64,000 nt of DNA from NCBI RefSeq assembly GCF_047219225.1, contig NZ_CP178208.1, positions 2,356,001 to 2,420,000 on the forward strand. The letters are read 5' to 3'. The notes beneath the pieces were generated by a model. That model ran no database searches. It was not told the DNA's origin and was given only the letters and a program-made list of their open reading frames with translations. Positions 51,552 to 60,488 of this stretch are shown here, one piece after another. The DNA comes from IMCC45349 sp047219225 (GTDB taxonomy: Bacteria; Bacteroidota; Bacteroidia; Flavobacteriales; Flavobacteriaceae). Both the position numbers and the translations under genes were made by a program. Positions within the stretch are counted from its first letter, which is position 1. Every line of letters begins with the position of its first letter.

Positions 51552-53352
51552 TGCCTTTCTTTCTATTACTAAACTTTTTGTCTAGCGTTACTTTTTTAGG
51601 AATTTTTCTTGCAGCTTTATTTTCTTCCTTTTTATTATTGTTGGTTTTAGAGTTTGTGTTTGTTGATGATTTAAAATTATTTTTATTAGCATCTTCTACA
51701 CGTTGCATTAATTCTTCATCAAAAAACTCTTCTTGAGGAATATATTCACCTAAACCTTTAATAATTGGAAGCTCTAAAGGTGGATCATCTTTAAATAAAT
51801 CCTCTACACTTTTTGGACGTTCGTCGTCTCTCCAATCAAAACCACGCAATAATCGTCCATTTTTAGGAAACTCATCTTCTGGATAAGTTGAGCCATCAAT
51901 TTGTTTGATTTTACGTACTTCATCAATTGTATTATTTGAAATCCAGATTTTTATTTTTCCAGATTTAGCCTTGTCAATACCAACCAATTCATTATTCTCA
52001 TTTCTTAAATAATAAATAGTTTCAGCATTTTTTATAATATCAATTGTACTTAATTCATTATTAGTAAACAAACCATAGAGTTTTTGTCCTTTTATTTGAT
52101 TGTAGCCTTCACCAATTGTATCCTTACTAATTACAAATGCATTTTTGAATACTTTTAGAGAATCTAACTCTTCGGTTTCTGTATTGGATATTAAATGAAT
52201 AGAATCTCCAGTCATTTGGTTGCCAACATTCCAAAGTATTGGATTACGTTTTGTAGCAAATGCATCTTGGGTATCAAAACGTTTTAAGTTTATTAATTCG
52301 GTTAAACCTTTTTTATGGTCAACATGTATTGAATCTGCTTTTCCGCTTAAATCTGATTTATAAATTTTTGCATTATAAAACGCACGTGTAATTCTGTGAT
52401 CTGGTTTGCCAGTTACCATTAATGTATCACTATGTATGTAAATAGAGTCGTTTTCTTGAACAGTAATTGCTAAAGCACGTTTAGTGATAAAAACGGAATC
52501 TTTATCTCTAAAAACTTCAGCATAATGTCCTTTAATAATTGCATTATTTGTGGTGTCTGTTACTTTTATATTATTTGTGGCAGAAGCAAAACTTCTATTT
52601 CTATCAAAGTACATACTATCTCCTTCAAAAACACGATCGTCATAATCTATTCTGGATTTTTTTACAAAATAACCTGTGTCATTATTTGTGTCATAAAAAC
52701 CACGTTCACAATAAATTTTACTAGCATCTCCAGTAATGGTTGTTGGTCCATACATATAAGCATGACCAGAAATAGAATAAAAGTCTAACCTATCTGAATC
52801 AATCACATAATCAGGATTTATCAACTTTACATTATTTACAAATTGATACTTTTTATTATTCATATAATAACGTCCAATTTGGCTAGTGATAGTACCTGAA
52901 GAATCTCTTACTACTTTTCCTTTAGTTTTATAATAAGCTTGTTGTTTTATCCTGTCAAAAAATAAAGTGTCTGTTGTTAGAGTAGAAGAAGGCTCTTTTA
53001 AAACTACATCACCACTAGCAAATGCTAATTGTGTTTTACCGCTATACTCAACATATTTAGCAACCATGTTGATAGTGTCTCCTTGCTTTATGATTACATT
53101 TCCATAGGCTTCAATAAAATCTTGTTTAGCATAGTAAACAGCTTCGTCACACCACATATCTACACCTTCATGTTTAATATGTACTTGTTGTGAATCGTCA
53201 CGTGTTAAAACAGTAGCATCTGGATTATCCTCATTGATTACCATAAAACCAGAGTACGGAATTTCTATTCTACGTCTTTGTTGCGCATTTAAAAAGTTGG
53301 TTGAAAGCACTACTGTAAACAGTAAGAAAAGATAGATGGATTTAATCTTCAA
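51547..53352 (-). CDS. OstA/LptA-like LPS-transport periplasmic protein
   Basis: The start is TTG 53352, directly giving a signal peptide (MKIKSIYLFLLFTVVLSTNFLNAQ); no in-frame ATG is nearby. The body has repeated OstA units built of short beta strands: MWCDEAVYYAKQDFIEAYGN, VAKYVEYSGKTQLAFASGDV and LTTDTLFFDRIKQQAYYKTK. This is the jelly-roll ladder that carries LPS from LptB2FGC to LptD. The last 110 residues are a charged tail rich in Pro, Lys and Asn. The 601-residue length is much longer than E. coli LptA but usual for Bacteroidota OstA-like proteins. Its stop overlaps the proposed aminotransferase start. Confidence 0.88.
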   Translation of the reverse strand: MKIKSIYLFLLFTVVLSTNFLNAQQRRRIEIPYSGFMVINEDNPDATVLTRDDSQQVHIKHEGVDMWCDEAVYYAKQDFIEAYGNVIIKQGDTINMVAKYVEYSGKTQLAFASGDVVLKEPSSTLTTDTLFFDRIKQQAYYKTKGKVVRDSSGTITSQIGRYYMNNKKYQFVNNVKLINPDYVIDSDRLDFYSISGHAYMYGPTTITGDASKIYCERGFYDTNNDTGYFVKKSRIDYDDRVFEGDSMYFDRNRSFASATNNIKVTDTTNNAIIKGHYAEVFRDKDSVFITKRALAITVQENDSIYIHSDTLMVTGKPDHRITRAFYNAKIYKSDLSGKADSIHVDHKKGLTELINLKRFDTQDAFATKRNPILWNVGNQMTGDSIHLISNTETEELDSLKVFKNAFVISKDTIGEGYNQIKGQKLYGLFTNNELSTIDIIKNAETIYYLRNENNELVGIDKAKSGKIKIWISNNTIDEVRKIKQIDGSTYPEDEFPKNGRLLRGFDWRDDERPKSVEDLFKDDPPLELPIIKGLGEYIPQEEFFDEELMQRVEDANKNNFKSSTNTNSKTNNNKKEENKAARKIPKKVTLDKKFSNRKKGN

Positions 53353-53448
53353 AATGATTGTATTTGTTGCAAAAATAACGATTATAAACTTGATTAATTA
53401 TACGTTATGAAATATTTGTGAAATATAAACATGATAGGTTTTAAAACA

Positions 53449-53481
53449 AAAAATCTGCCAAACTTTTGGTAAGGCAGATTT
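53449..53481 (-). terminator. Terminator after purA
   Basis: AAATCTGCC (53451-53459) and GGCAGATTT (53473-53481) form a 9-bp stem. On the minus strand it is followed by a T run, ending the spoT-fur-purA unit. Confidence 0.85.
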
Positions 53482-53500
53482 GTAATAAAGTATATTGTTT

Positions 53501-54772
53501 TTATCTAAAAATAGTTTGCTTACGGTCTGGACCTACAGATACTATTTTGATTGGTGTTTCTAATTCTTTTTCTAAGAAATCAATATAATCATTAAGCTCT
53601 TTAGGCATTTGCGAAGCATCTTCCATTTGCGTTAAGTCTTCTTTCCAACCTTTAACTTCGGTATAAATAGGTGTTACATTTTCTGCTTCTATATTATAAG
53701 GTAAATGCTCTATAACCTCTCCTTTGTATTTGTATGCTGTACACACTTTTAACGATTTAAATCCAGAAAGTACATCGGCTTTCATCATCATTAATTGCGT
53801 AACACCATTTACTTGACAAGCGTATTTTAAAGCCACTAAATCTAACCAACCACATCTACGACGACGACCAGTTGTTGCTCCAAATTCATGTCCAACACGT
53901 CCCATTGTTTCACCATCTTCATCAAATAGTTCAGTTGGGAAAGGACCAGAACCTACTCTTGTAGTATAGGCTTTAAAAATACCAAATACCTCTCCGATTT
54001 TATTAGGAGCGACTCCTAAACCAGTACAAGCACCAGCAGCAGTTGTGTTAGATGATGTTACAAATGGATATGTTCCAAAATCTATATCTAAAAGTGAACC
54101 TTGAGCACCTTCAGCTAAGATTGATTTTCCATTTTTCATTGCTTGGAACATATATTCTTCAGAATCGATGAATTGTAATTCTTTTAAAGTTTTTACAGCT
54201 TCAAAGAACTCAACTTCTAATTCGTCTAAATTATACTGTATGTCTACATTGTAGAAATCTATCATAGCTTCATGCTTATCTGCAAGAGAACGATACTTTT
54301 CTTTCCAATTGTCTAATTCTAAATCTCCAACTCTAATTCCGTTTCTACCAGTCTTATCCATATAAGTTGGTCCAATACCTTTTAGAGTTGATCCAATTTT
54401 AGCTTTTCCTTTAGCAGTTTCACTAGCAGCATCTAATAACCTATGAGTTGGTAATATTAAATGTGCTTTTCTTGAAATAGTTAGATTGCTTTTGTAATCT
54501 ACATTTTGTTCGTCAAGTTTTTCAAGCTCTTTCTTGAAAATTACAGGGTCAATTACTACACCATTTCCAACAAGATTTGTAGCGTCATCATGAAAAATTC
54601 CTGAAGGAATTGTGTGTAATACATGCTTCATTCCGTTGAATACAAGTGTGTGTCCTGCATTTGGTCCACCTTGAAATCGTGCAATAATATTGTAGTTAGA
54701 GGTAAGAACGTCTACAATTTTCCCTTTGCCTTCGTCTCCCCATTGTAATCCAAGTAGTAAATCTACTGCCAT
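53501..54772 (-). CDS. purA: Adenylosuccinate synthetase
   Basis: PurA makes adenylosuccinate from IMP, aspartate and GTP, the first committed step to AMP. The N-terminal GTP loop is GLQWGDEGKGK, followed by FQGGPNAGHTLVFNG and TLKGIGPTYMDK. The catalytic loop around EFGATTGRRRRCGWLD is intact. The 423-residue length is standard. It follows the Fur-like gene by 12 bases and ends at its own terminator, so it is the last gene of the spoT-fur-purA operon. The pairing of purine synthesis with the stringent-response enzyme is notable. Confidence 0.97.
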   Translation of the reverse strand: MAVDLLLGLQWGDEGKGKIVDVLTSNYNIIARFQGGPNAGHTLVFNGMKHVLHTIPSGIFHDDATNLVGNGVVIDPVIFKKELEKLDEQNVDYKSNLTISRKAHLILPTHRLLDAASETAKGKAKIGSTLKGIGPTYMDKTGRNGIRVGDLELDNWKEKYRSLADKHEAMIDFYNVDIQYNLDELEVEFFEAVKTLKELQFIDSEEYMFQAMKNGKSILAEGAQGSLLDIDFGTYPFVTSSNTTAAGACTGLGVAPNKIGEVFGIFKAYTTRVGSGPFPTELFDEDGETMGRVGHEFGATTGRRRRCGWLDLVALKYACQVNGVTQLMMMKADVLSGFKSLKVCTAYKYKGEVIEHLPYNIEAENVTPIYTEVKGWKEDLTQMEDASQMPKELNDYIDFLEKELETPIKIVSVGPDRKQTIFR

Positions 54773-54784
54773 TATGTAATTTAG

Positions 54785-55243
54785 TTAGTTGTTTTTGTCT
54801 TGTTTTTTTGTTCCGTAAAAGTAGAGTGAATGGTTATGAATATTTATATCAAAAACTTCTTCGATTGTTTTTTTGATACTTTGAATTCTAGGGTCACAAA
54901 ATTCAATTACTTCACCTGTATCTGTTAAAATAACATGATCGTGCTGCTTGTCGAAATAAGATTTTTCGTAATGCGCTTGACTTTGCCCAAACTGATGCTT
55001 TCTTACTAATGAGCATTCTAAAAGTAACTCAATCGTATTATAAAGTGTAGCACGAGATACACGATAGTTTTTGTTTTTCATATTGATATAAAGAGATTCT
55101 ATATCAAAATGTTCTTCACTATCGTAGATTTCTTGAAGAATAGCGTAACGCTCTGGTGTTTTACGATGACCATTTTCTTCTAGAAACTTTGTAAAGACAT
55201 TTTTTACAATGTCTTGGTTTTTATTTTCGGTGTTAGTACTCAT
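54785..55243 (-). CDS. Fur-family transcriptional regulator lacking the CxxC zinc motif
   Basis: The 152-residue protein has the Fur winged-helix domain (GHRKTPERYAILQEIYDSEE, then SRATLYNTIELLLECSLVRK) and a short dimerisation domain. The metal segment reads KQHDHVILTDTGEVIEFCDP. Where Fur and PerR have a CxxC structural zinc site (as in LICLDCG), this protein has ILTDTG, and the C-terminal CxxC is also absent. The His-Asp-His regulatory ligands remain partly. It sits between relA/spoT and purA with short gaps. It may sense something other than iron; I cannot assign a regulon. Confidence 0.88.
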   Translation of the reverse strand: MSTNTENKNQDIVKNVFTKFLEENGHRKTPERYAILQEIYDSEEHFDIESLYINMKNKNYRVSRATLYNTIELLLECSLVRKHQFGQSQAHYEKSYFDKQHDHVILTDTGEVIEFCDPRIQSIKKTIEEVFDINIHNHSLYFYGTKKQDKNN

Positions 55244-55270
55244 AAAATCAATGCAAATTTAAACTAATTT

Positions 55271-57487
55271 TTAAACTCTAGATACTTTTTCTATACCATT
55301 TATTTTTTTGATTCTGTCCATTAGTTTTTTAACAAGATTATTGTTTTTTACAACTACTGTTATTTTACCTGAAAACACTCCACTATCAGTATCGAAACTT
55401 AAATTTTTAATATTAACGTGCATGTTTTCAGAGATAACTTTTGTAACATCGTTAACAAGTCCTATGTTGTCAATTCCAGTCATTTTGATAACAGCAGTAA
55501 ATTCTTGTTGGGATGAATCTATCCATTTTGCTTGAATAATTCTATATGCATAATTAGATTGTAGACTCAATGCATTAGGACAGTTTTTTTTATGAATTTT
55601 AATACCTTCATTAATAGTTAAGAAGCCAAAAACTTTATCTCCAGGAATTGGATTACAACAGTTAGATAATTTGTAGTTTAGTTTTTCCTCTTCTTTACCA
55701 AAAACCAACATATCATACTTAGAAGTAATTTCATCTTTATCTATTTCTTCTTTTGGAATACTTGGTTTTCGAGTAATTCTATTTTTGAAGAAACTTACAA
55801 GAGCATTACTTCTAGATGCTGCATATTCTTTAAGCATGGTGTTGTCAATAGATCCAACACCTATTCTATAAAATAAATCTAAACTTGTTTTTAGTTTAAA
55901 ATGGTTAACAAGTTCGTTTATAGAGTTTTCATTTAAGTTTATTTTTAGTTGCTTAAGTTTTCGACGTAAAACTTCTTTCCCTTCTTCGGCAATTTGTTTC
56001 TTTTCTTCTCTTAATGAAGATTTTATTTTGCTTTTTGCTCTAGCAGTGGTTGCATAGTCTAACCAGTTTGAGTTAGGCTTAGCACTTTCAGAAGTTAAAA
56101 TATCTACTTGGTCACCACTTTGTAATTCATGACTTAAAGGAACCAGTTTTCCATTTACTTTAGCACCTCTAGTTTTCATGCCAACTTCTGTATGAATACT
56201 AAAAGCAAAATCAAGAGGTGTTGCACCTTTAGGTAAAGATTTTAAATCTCCTTTAGGTGTAAAAACAAAAATTTCTTTGGAATATAAGTTGAGTTTAAAT
56301 TGCTCTACAAAATCAACAGCATTTGCTTCAGGGTTTTCTAGAGCTTCTTGTAGTTTGCTTATCCAAGAATCGAGGTTGTCATCTTTGGTTTCTTTTCCTT
56401 GCTTGTATTTATAGTGAGCAGCATATCCTTTTTCAGCAATTTCGTTCATACGTTCACTACGAATTTGCACTTCTACCCAACGTCCCTTAGGACCCATTAC
56501 AGTAATATGTAGGGCTTCATAACCTGTGGACTTAGGAGATGATATCCAATCTCGTAATCGAATTGGGTTAGGTCTAAAATGGTCGGTAACAATTGAATAA
56601 ATTTTCCAAGCTATGAATTTCTCATTCTCAAAGTCCGATTTATAAATAATTCTAACTGCAAACTTATCGTAAACCTCATCAAAAGATACACCTTGTTTAA
56701 CCATTTTTCTTCTAATAGAGAAAATGGATTTTGGACGACCTTTAATGTCATAGTTTAAGCCTTCTTTATTTAATGAAGATTTTAAAACATCGCTTATTTC
56801 TTTTATATATGCGTCTTGTTCTTCTTTGCTATCTTGTATTTTACTTAAGATGTCGTTGTATACATCTGGTTCGGTATACTTTAATCCTAAATCTTCAAGT
56901 TCGGTTTTAATATTGTAAAGCCCAATTCTATGCGCTAAAGGTGCATATATATATAAGGTTTCTGATGCTATTTTCACCTGTTTATCAGGTCGCATAGAAC
57001 CCATTGTTTGCATATTATGTAGTCTATCGGCAATCTTAATAATGATTACACGAACATCATCATTTAATGTAAGGAGCATTTTTCTAAAATTCTCTGCTTG
57101 TAAGGAAACGTTAGTGTCCTTTTTTAGAGAGGAGATTTTAGTAAGCCCATCTACAATTCTAGCTACGGTTTCTCCAAAAAGTTGTTGTATATCATCAATT
57201 GTATAGCGAGGACAGTCTTCGACTACATCATGAAGTAATGCAGCAGCAATGGAGGTAGCATCTAGTCCAATTTCGGCTGCTACAATTTTGGCAACAGCAA
57301 TTGGGTGAAATATATATGCTTCACCAGATTTTCTGCGTTGATCTTTATGTGCATCAACAGCAACATCAAAAGCTTTTCTTATTAGTTTTTTATCTTCTTT
57401 AGATAAAGTGCGATAACTAATTTTTAAAAGTTCTTTGTACTCTTTTGCAATGGCTGCATTTTCTTTTTCTATCTCTACATCTGTCAT
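55271..57487 (-). CDS. Bifunctional (p)ppGpp synthetase/hydrolase, RelA/SpoT family
   Basis: The 738-residue protein has all parts of a long RSH enzyme. The HD hydrolase domain has metal residues intact (H61 in IFHPIAV, H86-D87 in LLHDVVED). The synthetase domain includes RPKSIFSIRRKM, DKFAVRII and GYEALHITV. TGS domain (KEIFVFTPKGDLKSLPKGAT), zinc-finger/helical region with NCCNPIPGD, and C-terminal ACT domain follow. Because the HD site is intact it should both make and degrade the alarmone. It is the first gene of the unit with the Fur-like regulator and purA. Confidence 0.95.
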   Translation of the reverse strand: MTDVEIEKENAAIAKEYKELLKISYRTLSKEDKKLIRKAFDVAVDAHKDQRRKSGEAYIFHPIAVAKIVAAEIGLDATSIAAALLHDVVEDCPRYTIDDIQQLFGETVARIVDGLTKISSLKKDTNVSLQAENFRKMLLTLNDDVRVIIIKIADRLHNMQTMGSMRPDKQVKIASETLYIYAPLAHRIGLYNIKTELEDLGLKYTEPDVYNDILSKIQDSKEEQDAYIKEISDVLKSSLNKEGLNYDIKGRPKSIFSIRRKMVKQGVSFDEVYDKFAVRIIYKSDFENEKFIAWKIYSIVTDHFRPNPIRLRDWISSPKSTGYEALHITVMGPKGRWVEVQIRSERMNEIAEKGYAAHYKYKQGKETKDDNLDSWISKLQEALENPEANAVDFVEQFKLNLYSKEIFVFTPKGDLKSLPKGATPLDFAFSIHTEVGMKTRGAKVNGKLVPLSHELQSGDQVDILTSESAKPNSNWLDYATTARAKSKIKSSLREEKKQIAEEGKEVLRRKLKQLKINLNENSINELVNHFKLKTSLDLFYRIGVGSIDNTMLKEYAASRSNALVSFFKNRITRKPSIPKEEIDKDEITSKYDMLVFGKEEEKLNYKLSNCCNPIPGDKVFGFLTINEGIKIHKKNCPNALSLQSNYAYRIIQAKWIDSSQQEFTAVIKMTGIDNIGLVNDVTKVISENMHVNIKNLSFDTDSGVFSGKITVVVKNNNLVKKLMDRIKKINGIEKVSRV

Positions 57488-57559
57488 AAATTAAAAATAA
57501 CAAAAGTATATTAATGAGCAATGCGTTTTGCTATTTAATTTATAAGTAATAAGTAGGGC

Positions 57560-58792
57560 TTATTTTCTTAAGTTTTTAATACGTTCAAGTAGTGTAGGGT
57601 GTGAATAATGTACAAATACATACGCTGGATGAGGTGTTAAATTACTTAGACTATTTTTAGATAGTTTTTTTAATGAAGATATTAATGGTTCACCAGCATA
57701 AGTTGTTTTTGCATAATCATCGGCTTGGTATTCAAATTTTCGAGAGATGTAATTCATTATTAAACCTGTAGTTTCACTAATAGGGCTGTAAAGTAATCCA
57801 AAAGCAACTAAACCAATATGGAAACTCGGAGTTTCTACAGCAAGCGCTTCTGAAAGCATTGGGTTAGAAATTAGTAATGATAATATAAAAAGCGTTAATC
57901 CTGTAAGTAGGATGGAACTAGTTAAATTAAATATGATGTGATTTTTTTTATAATGACCAACTTCATGAGCAAGTACAGCTACTATTTCTTCTTCTTCTAA
58001 ATCATTAATTAAGGTGTCGTATAAAGTAATACGTTTTTCTCTGCCAAAGCCTGAAAAATATGCATTTGCTTTAGTACTTCTTTTAGAACCATCTATAACA
58101 AATATGTTGCTTAAGTTAAAACCAACAGAGCTTGCATATTGAGATATCTTATCTCTAAGTTCACCTTCTTCTAAAGGTGTTTGTTTGTTGAATAAAGGTA
58201 CTATTAAACGTGCGTAAAACATATTCATGAAAATAGAGAATACGGTTACTAAAGCCCACGTGTATAACCAAAATTTACTTTGAGTAGCTTCGTAAAACCA
58301 TACTATAAGTGCTAATAAACCACCTCCAATAATTATCATCATTAACCAACCTTTTAATTTATCCAGAATAAACGTTGATTTAGTGGTTTTGTTAAATCCA
58401 AACTTTTCTTCGATTACAAAGGTTTTGTAGTATGAAAATGGTAAAGTTATAATATCACTCGCAAACATGATGATACCAAAAAAGATAAGTGCAACAATTA
58501 TAGAGTTGTCGCTAAATGTTCTTGCAAAATCATCTACATATTTAAAGCCATCAAGTCCAAAAAATAGCAAGGTCACTATTAAAGAAAATAAAGAAGTGAT
58601 ATTAGAGAATTTTTGATTTAAAGCTTTGTACGATTGTGATTTTTTATAAGCTTCATCATCATATAAATCTTGTAGTTCAATAGGAAGTTTATCATTAAAG
58701 TGTTTAGCGTTTAATAGGTCTAAAGCTTTATCAATGATAAAATTTAAAATGATGATGCTTATTAAAATATAAAATAATATGGTAGGAGTCAT
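57560..58792 (-). CDS. M48-family membrane metalloprotease (CAAX protease/Ste24-like)
   Basis: The 410-residue membrane protein has several transmembrane helices before and after the zinc motif HEVGH (H276, E277, H280, in VAVLAHEVGHYKKN). The third ligand Glu lies in SRKFEYQADDYA near residue 348. This matches Ste24/HtpX-type proteases, which degrade or clip membrane proteins. Its ATG overlaps the stop of the RNA methyltransferase gene (TAATG), so the two are translationally coupled. Confidence 0.93.
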   Translation of the reverse strand: MTPTILFYILISIIILNFIIDKALDLLNAKHFNDKLPIELQDLYDDEAYKKSQSYKALNQKFSNITSLFSLIVTLLFFGLDGFKYVDDFARTFSDNSIIVALIFFGIIMFASDIITLPFSYYKTFVIEEKFGFNKTTKSTFILDKLKGWLMMIIIGGGLLALIVWFYEATQSKFWLYTWALVTVFSIFMNMFYARLIVPLFNKQTPLEEGELRDKISQYASSVGFNLSNIFVIDGSKRSTKANAYFSGFGREKRITLYDTLINDLEEEEIVAVLAHEVGHYKKNHIIFNLTSSILLTGLTLFILSLLISNPMLSEALAVETPSFHIGLVAFGLLYSPISETTGLIMNYISRKFEYQADDYAKTTYAGEPLISSLKKLSKNSLSNLTPHPAYVFVHYSHPTLLERIKNLRK

Positions 58793-59589
58793 TATTTGAA
58801 ATTACGTTGTCTTTTGGCTTCAAAAGTTAATATACCTGCTGCTACTGAAACATTCATGGAGTCTATTTCTCCTTGCATAGGTATAATGATATTTTGAGTG
58901 GAATTATTGGTCCATTCATCACTAAGTCCAGTAGCTTCAGTGCCAACTACAATAGCAGAGGCTTGTGTGAAATCTTGAGTGTGGTAGTCTGTTGATGCTT
59001 GTAGTGCAGCACAGAAAATATTTATCTTTTTTTCTTTTAAAAAAGCAATAATATCTGAAGTACTTCCAGAAGCAATTTGATTAGTAAATACACAACCAAC
59101 ACTAGATCTAATGATGTTGGGATTGTACATATCAGTTTTAGGATTTGCTATAAGTACAGCATCCACATTAGCTGCATCAGCAGTACGCAATAGAGCACCA
59201 ATGTTACCAGGTTTTTCTGGAGCTTCAGCTACTAAAATTAATGGAGTTTTAGTGTTGAAGTTAATATTTTCAATAGCTAAATCTTTAGTTTTTGCAATGG
59301 CAACTATACCTTCAGTAGTGTCTCTATAGGCTATTTTTTGATAGACTTCTTTAGAAACTTTTATAGTATCAATTTTATAATGATTTAATGCTCTTGCTTC
59401 ACTTTCAGAAAATAAATCTGGATAATAAAACAAAGTTTCAATATCATAACTTCCTTTAATTGCTAATGATAATTCGCGTTTGCCTTCAATAACAAACAAA
59501 CCAGTTTTTTTTCTGGTTCTGGATTTTTCTTTAAGCTGTATTACTTGCTTAATAAAGGGGTTTTGTAAACTGGTAATTTGTTTTGCCAT
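58792..59589 (-). CDS. TrmH/SpoU-family RNA 2'-O-methyltransferase
   Basis: The 265-residue protein has the N-terminal substrate-binding domain (QNPFIKQVIQLKEKSRTRKK, then FVIEGKRELSLAI). It then has the trefoil-knot SPOUT catalytic domain with motif 1 EKPGNIGALLRTADAA, motif 2 GTEATGLSDEW and motif 3 IIIPMQGEIDSMNVSVAAG. It methylates ribose in tRNA or rRNA; the target base cannot be read from the sequence. Its stop overlaps the start of the M48 protease gene. Confidence 0.93.
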   Translation of the reverse strand: MAKQITSLQNPFIKQVIQLKEKSRTRKKTGLFVIEGKRELSLAIKGSYDIETLFYYPDLFSESEARALNHYKIDTIKVSKEVYQKIAYRDTTEGIVAIAKTKDLAIENINFNTKTPLILVAEAPEKPGNIGALLRTADAANVDAVLIANPKTDMYNPNIIRSSVGCVFTNQIASGSTSDIIAFLKEKKINIFCAALQASTDYHTQDFTQASAIVVGTEATGLSDEWTNNSTQNIIIPMQGEIDSMNVSVAAGILTFEAKRQRNFK

Positions 59590-59666
59590 AGTTAAGGCAA
59601 AAATAGATAATTAATGTAATTAATTATTTAAGCAATCGACAAAGCTTTCAACTAAAAACCAATAAA

Positions 59667-60455
59667 ATGAAAAAAATAACTGTATTACTATTCTTTTTTG
59701 CACTACTTATATCTTGTAAAGAGCAACCCAAAACAAATGAAATTAAAGATGTTTCTGTAGAAGTTTTAGAAAAACAATACCCAGAAAATATTTCTAAAAT
59801 TTTTGAAGCTCATGGAGGAATTGACCAATGGAATAAAATGAAATCTTTAGAGTTTACGATGCCAAATGATAATGGAGACGAAACTACGTTAACCGATTTA
59901 AAATCAAGAAAGTCTTTAATAACAATGCCAAAACATACCATTGGTTTTGACGGAAAAGATGTATGGCTGCAAAACTTAGATACTATTAGTTATAAGGGAA
60001 ATGCTAAGTTTTATTATAATTTGATGTTTTATTTTTATGCAATGCCTTTTGTGTTAGGAGATGATGGAATTACGTATACTGAAACAGAAGCTTTACAGTT
60101 TGAGGGAAAAATGTACCCAGGAATTAAGATAGCTTATAATGCAGGAGTAGGCGAGTCTCCAGATGATGAATATGTTTTGTATTACGATTCTGAGACGAAT
60201 AAAATGGCTTGGTTAGGTTATACAGTAACCTATTTTTCTAAGGAGAAGAGTAAAAAGTTTAATTATATACGATATACAGATTGGGAACAAACCAAAGGTT
60301 TGTTATTGCCAACAAACATTGAATGGTACAACTATGAAAATGGGAAAATTACAACTAAGCGTAGTTCGGTAGTATTTCAAAATAATTCTTTAAGTGAAGA
60401 AGAAACGGATGCTAGTGAATTTATGAGGCCAAAAGAGGCAAACATTATAGAATAA
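59667..60455 (+). CDS. DUF6503-type lipoprotein
   Basis: This 262-residue protein has a lipoprotein signal (MKKITVLLFFFALLISC), then VSVEVLEKQYPENISKIFEA and HGGIDQWNKMKSLEFTM, an opening I associate with DUF6503. The rest is beta-rich (HTIGFDGKDVWLQNLDTISY, then YDSETNKMAWLGYTVTYFS) and resembles LolA/outer-membrane lipoprotein sorting folds. The start ATG is at 59667. No enzymatic residues are evident. It is the only plus-strand gene in this part and ends at a shared terminator. Confidence 0.78.
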   Translation: MKKITVLLFFFALLISCKEQPKTNEIKDVSVEVLEKQYPENISKIFEAHGGIDQWNKMKSLEFTMPNDNGDETTLTDLKSRKSLITMPKHTIGFDGKDVWLQNLDTISYKGNAKFYYNLMFYFYAMPFVLGDDGITYTETEALQFEGKMYPGIKIAYNAGVGESPDDEYVLYYDSETNKMAWLGYTVTYFSKEKSKKFNYIRYTDWEQTKGLLLPTNIEWYNYENGKITTKRSSVVFQNNSLSEEETDASEFMRPKEANIIE

Positions 60456-60484
60456 AAAAAGCGAGCTTTATAGCTCGCTTTTTT
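60454..60484. terminator. Bidirectional terminator between the DUF6503-type gene and the amidohydrolase
   Basis: AGCGAGCT (60460-60467) pairs with AGCTCGCT (60472-60479) around TTAT, flanked by A and T runs on both sides. Confidence 0.9.
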
Positions 60485-60488
60485 GTCT

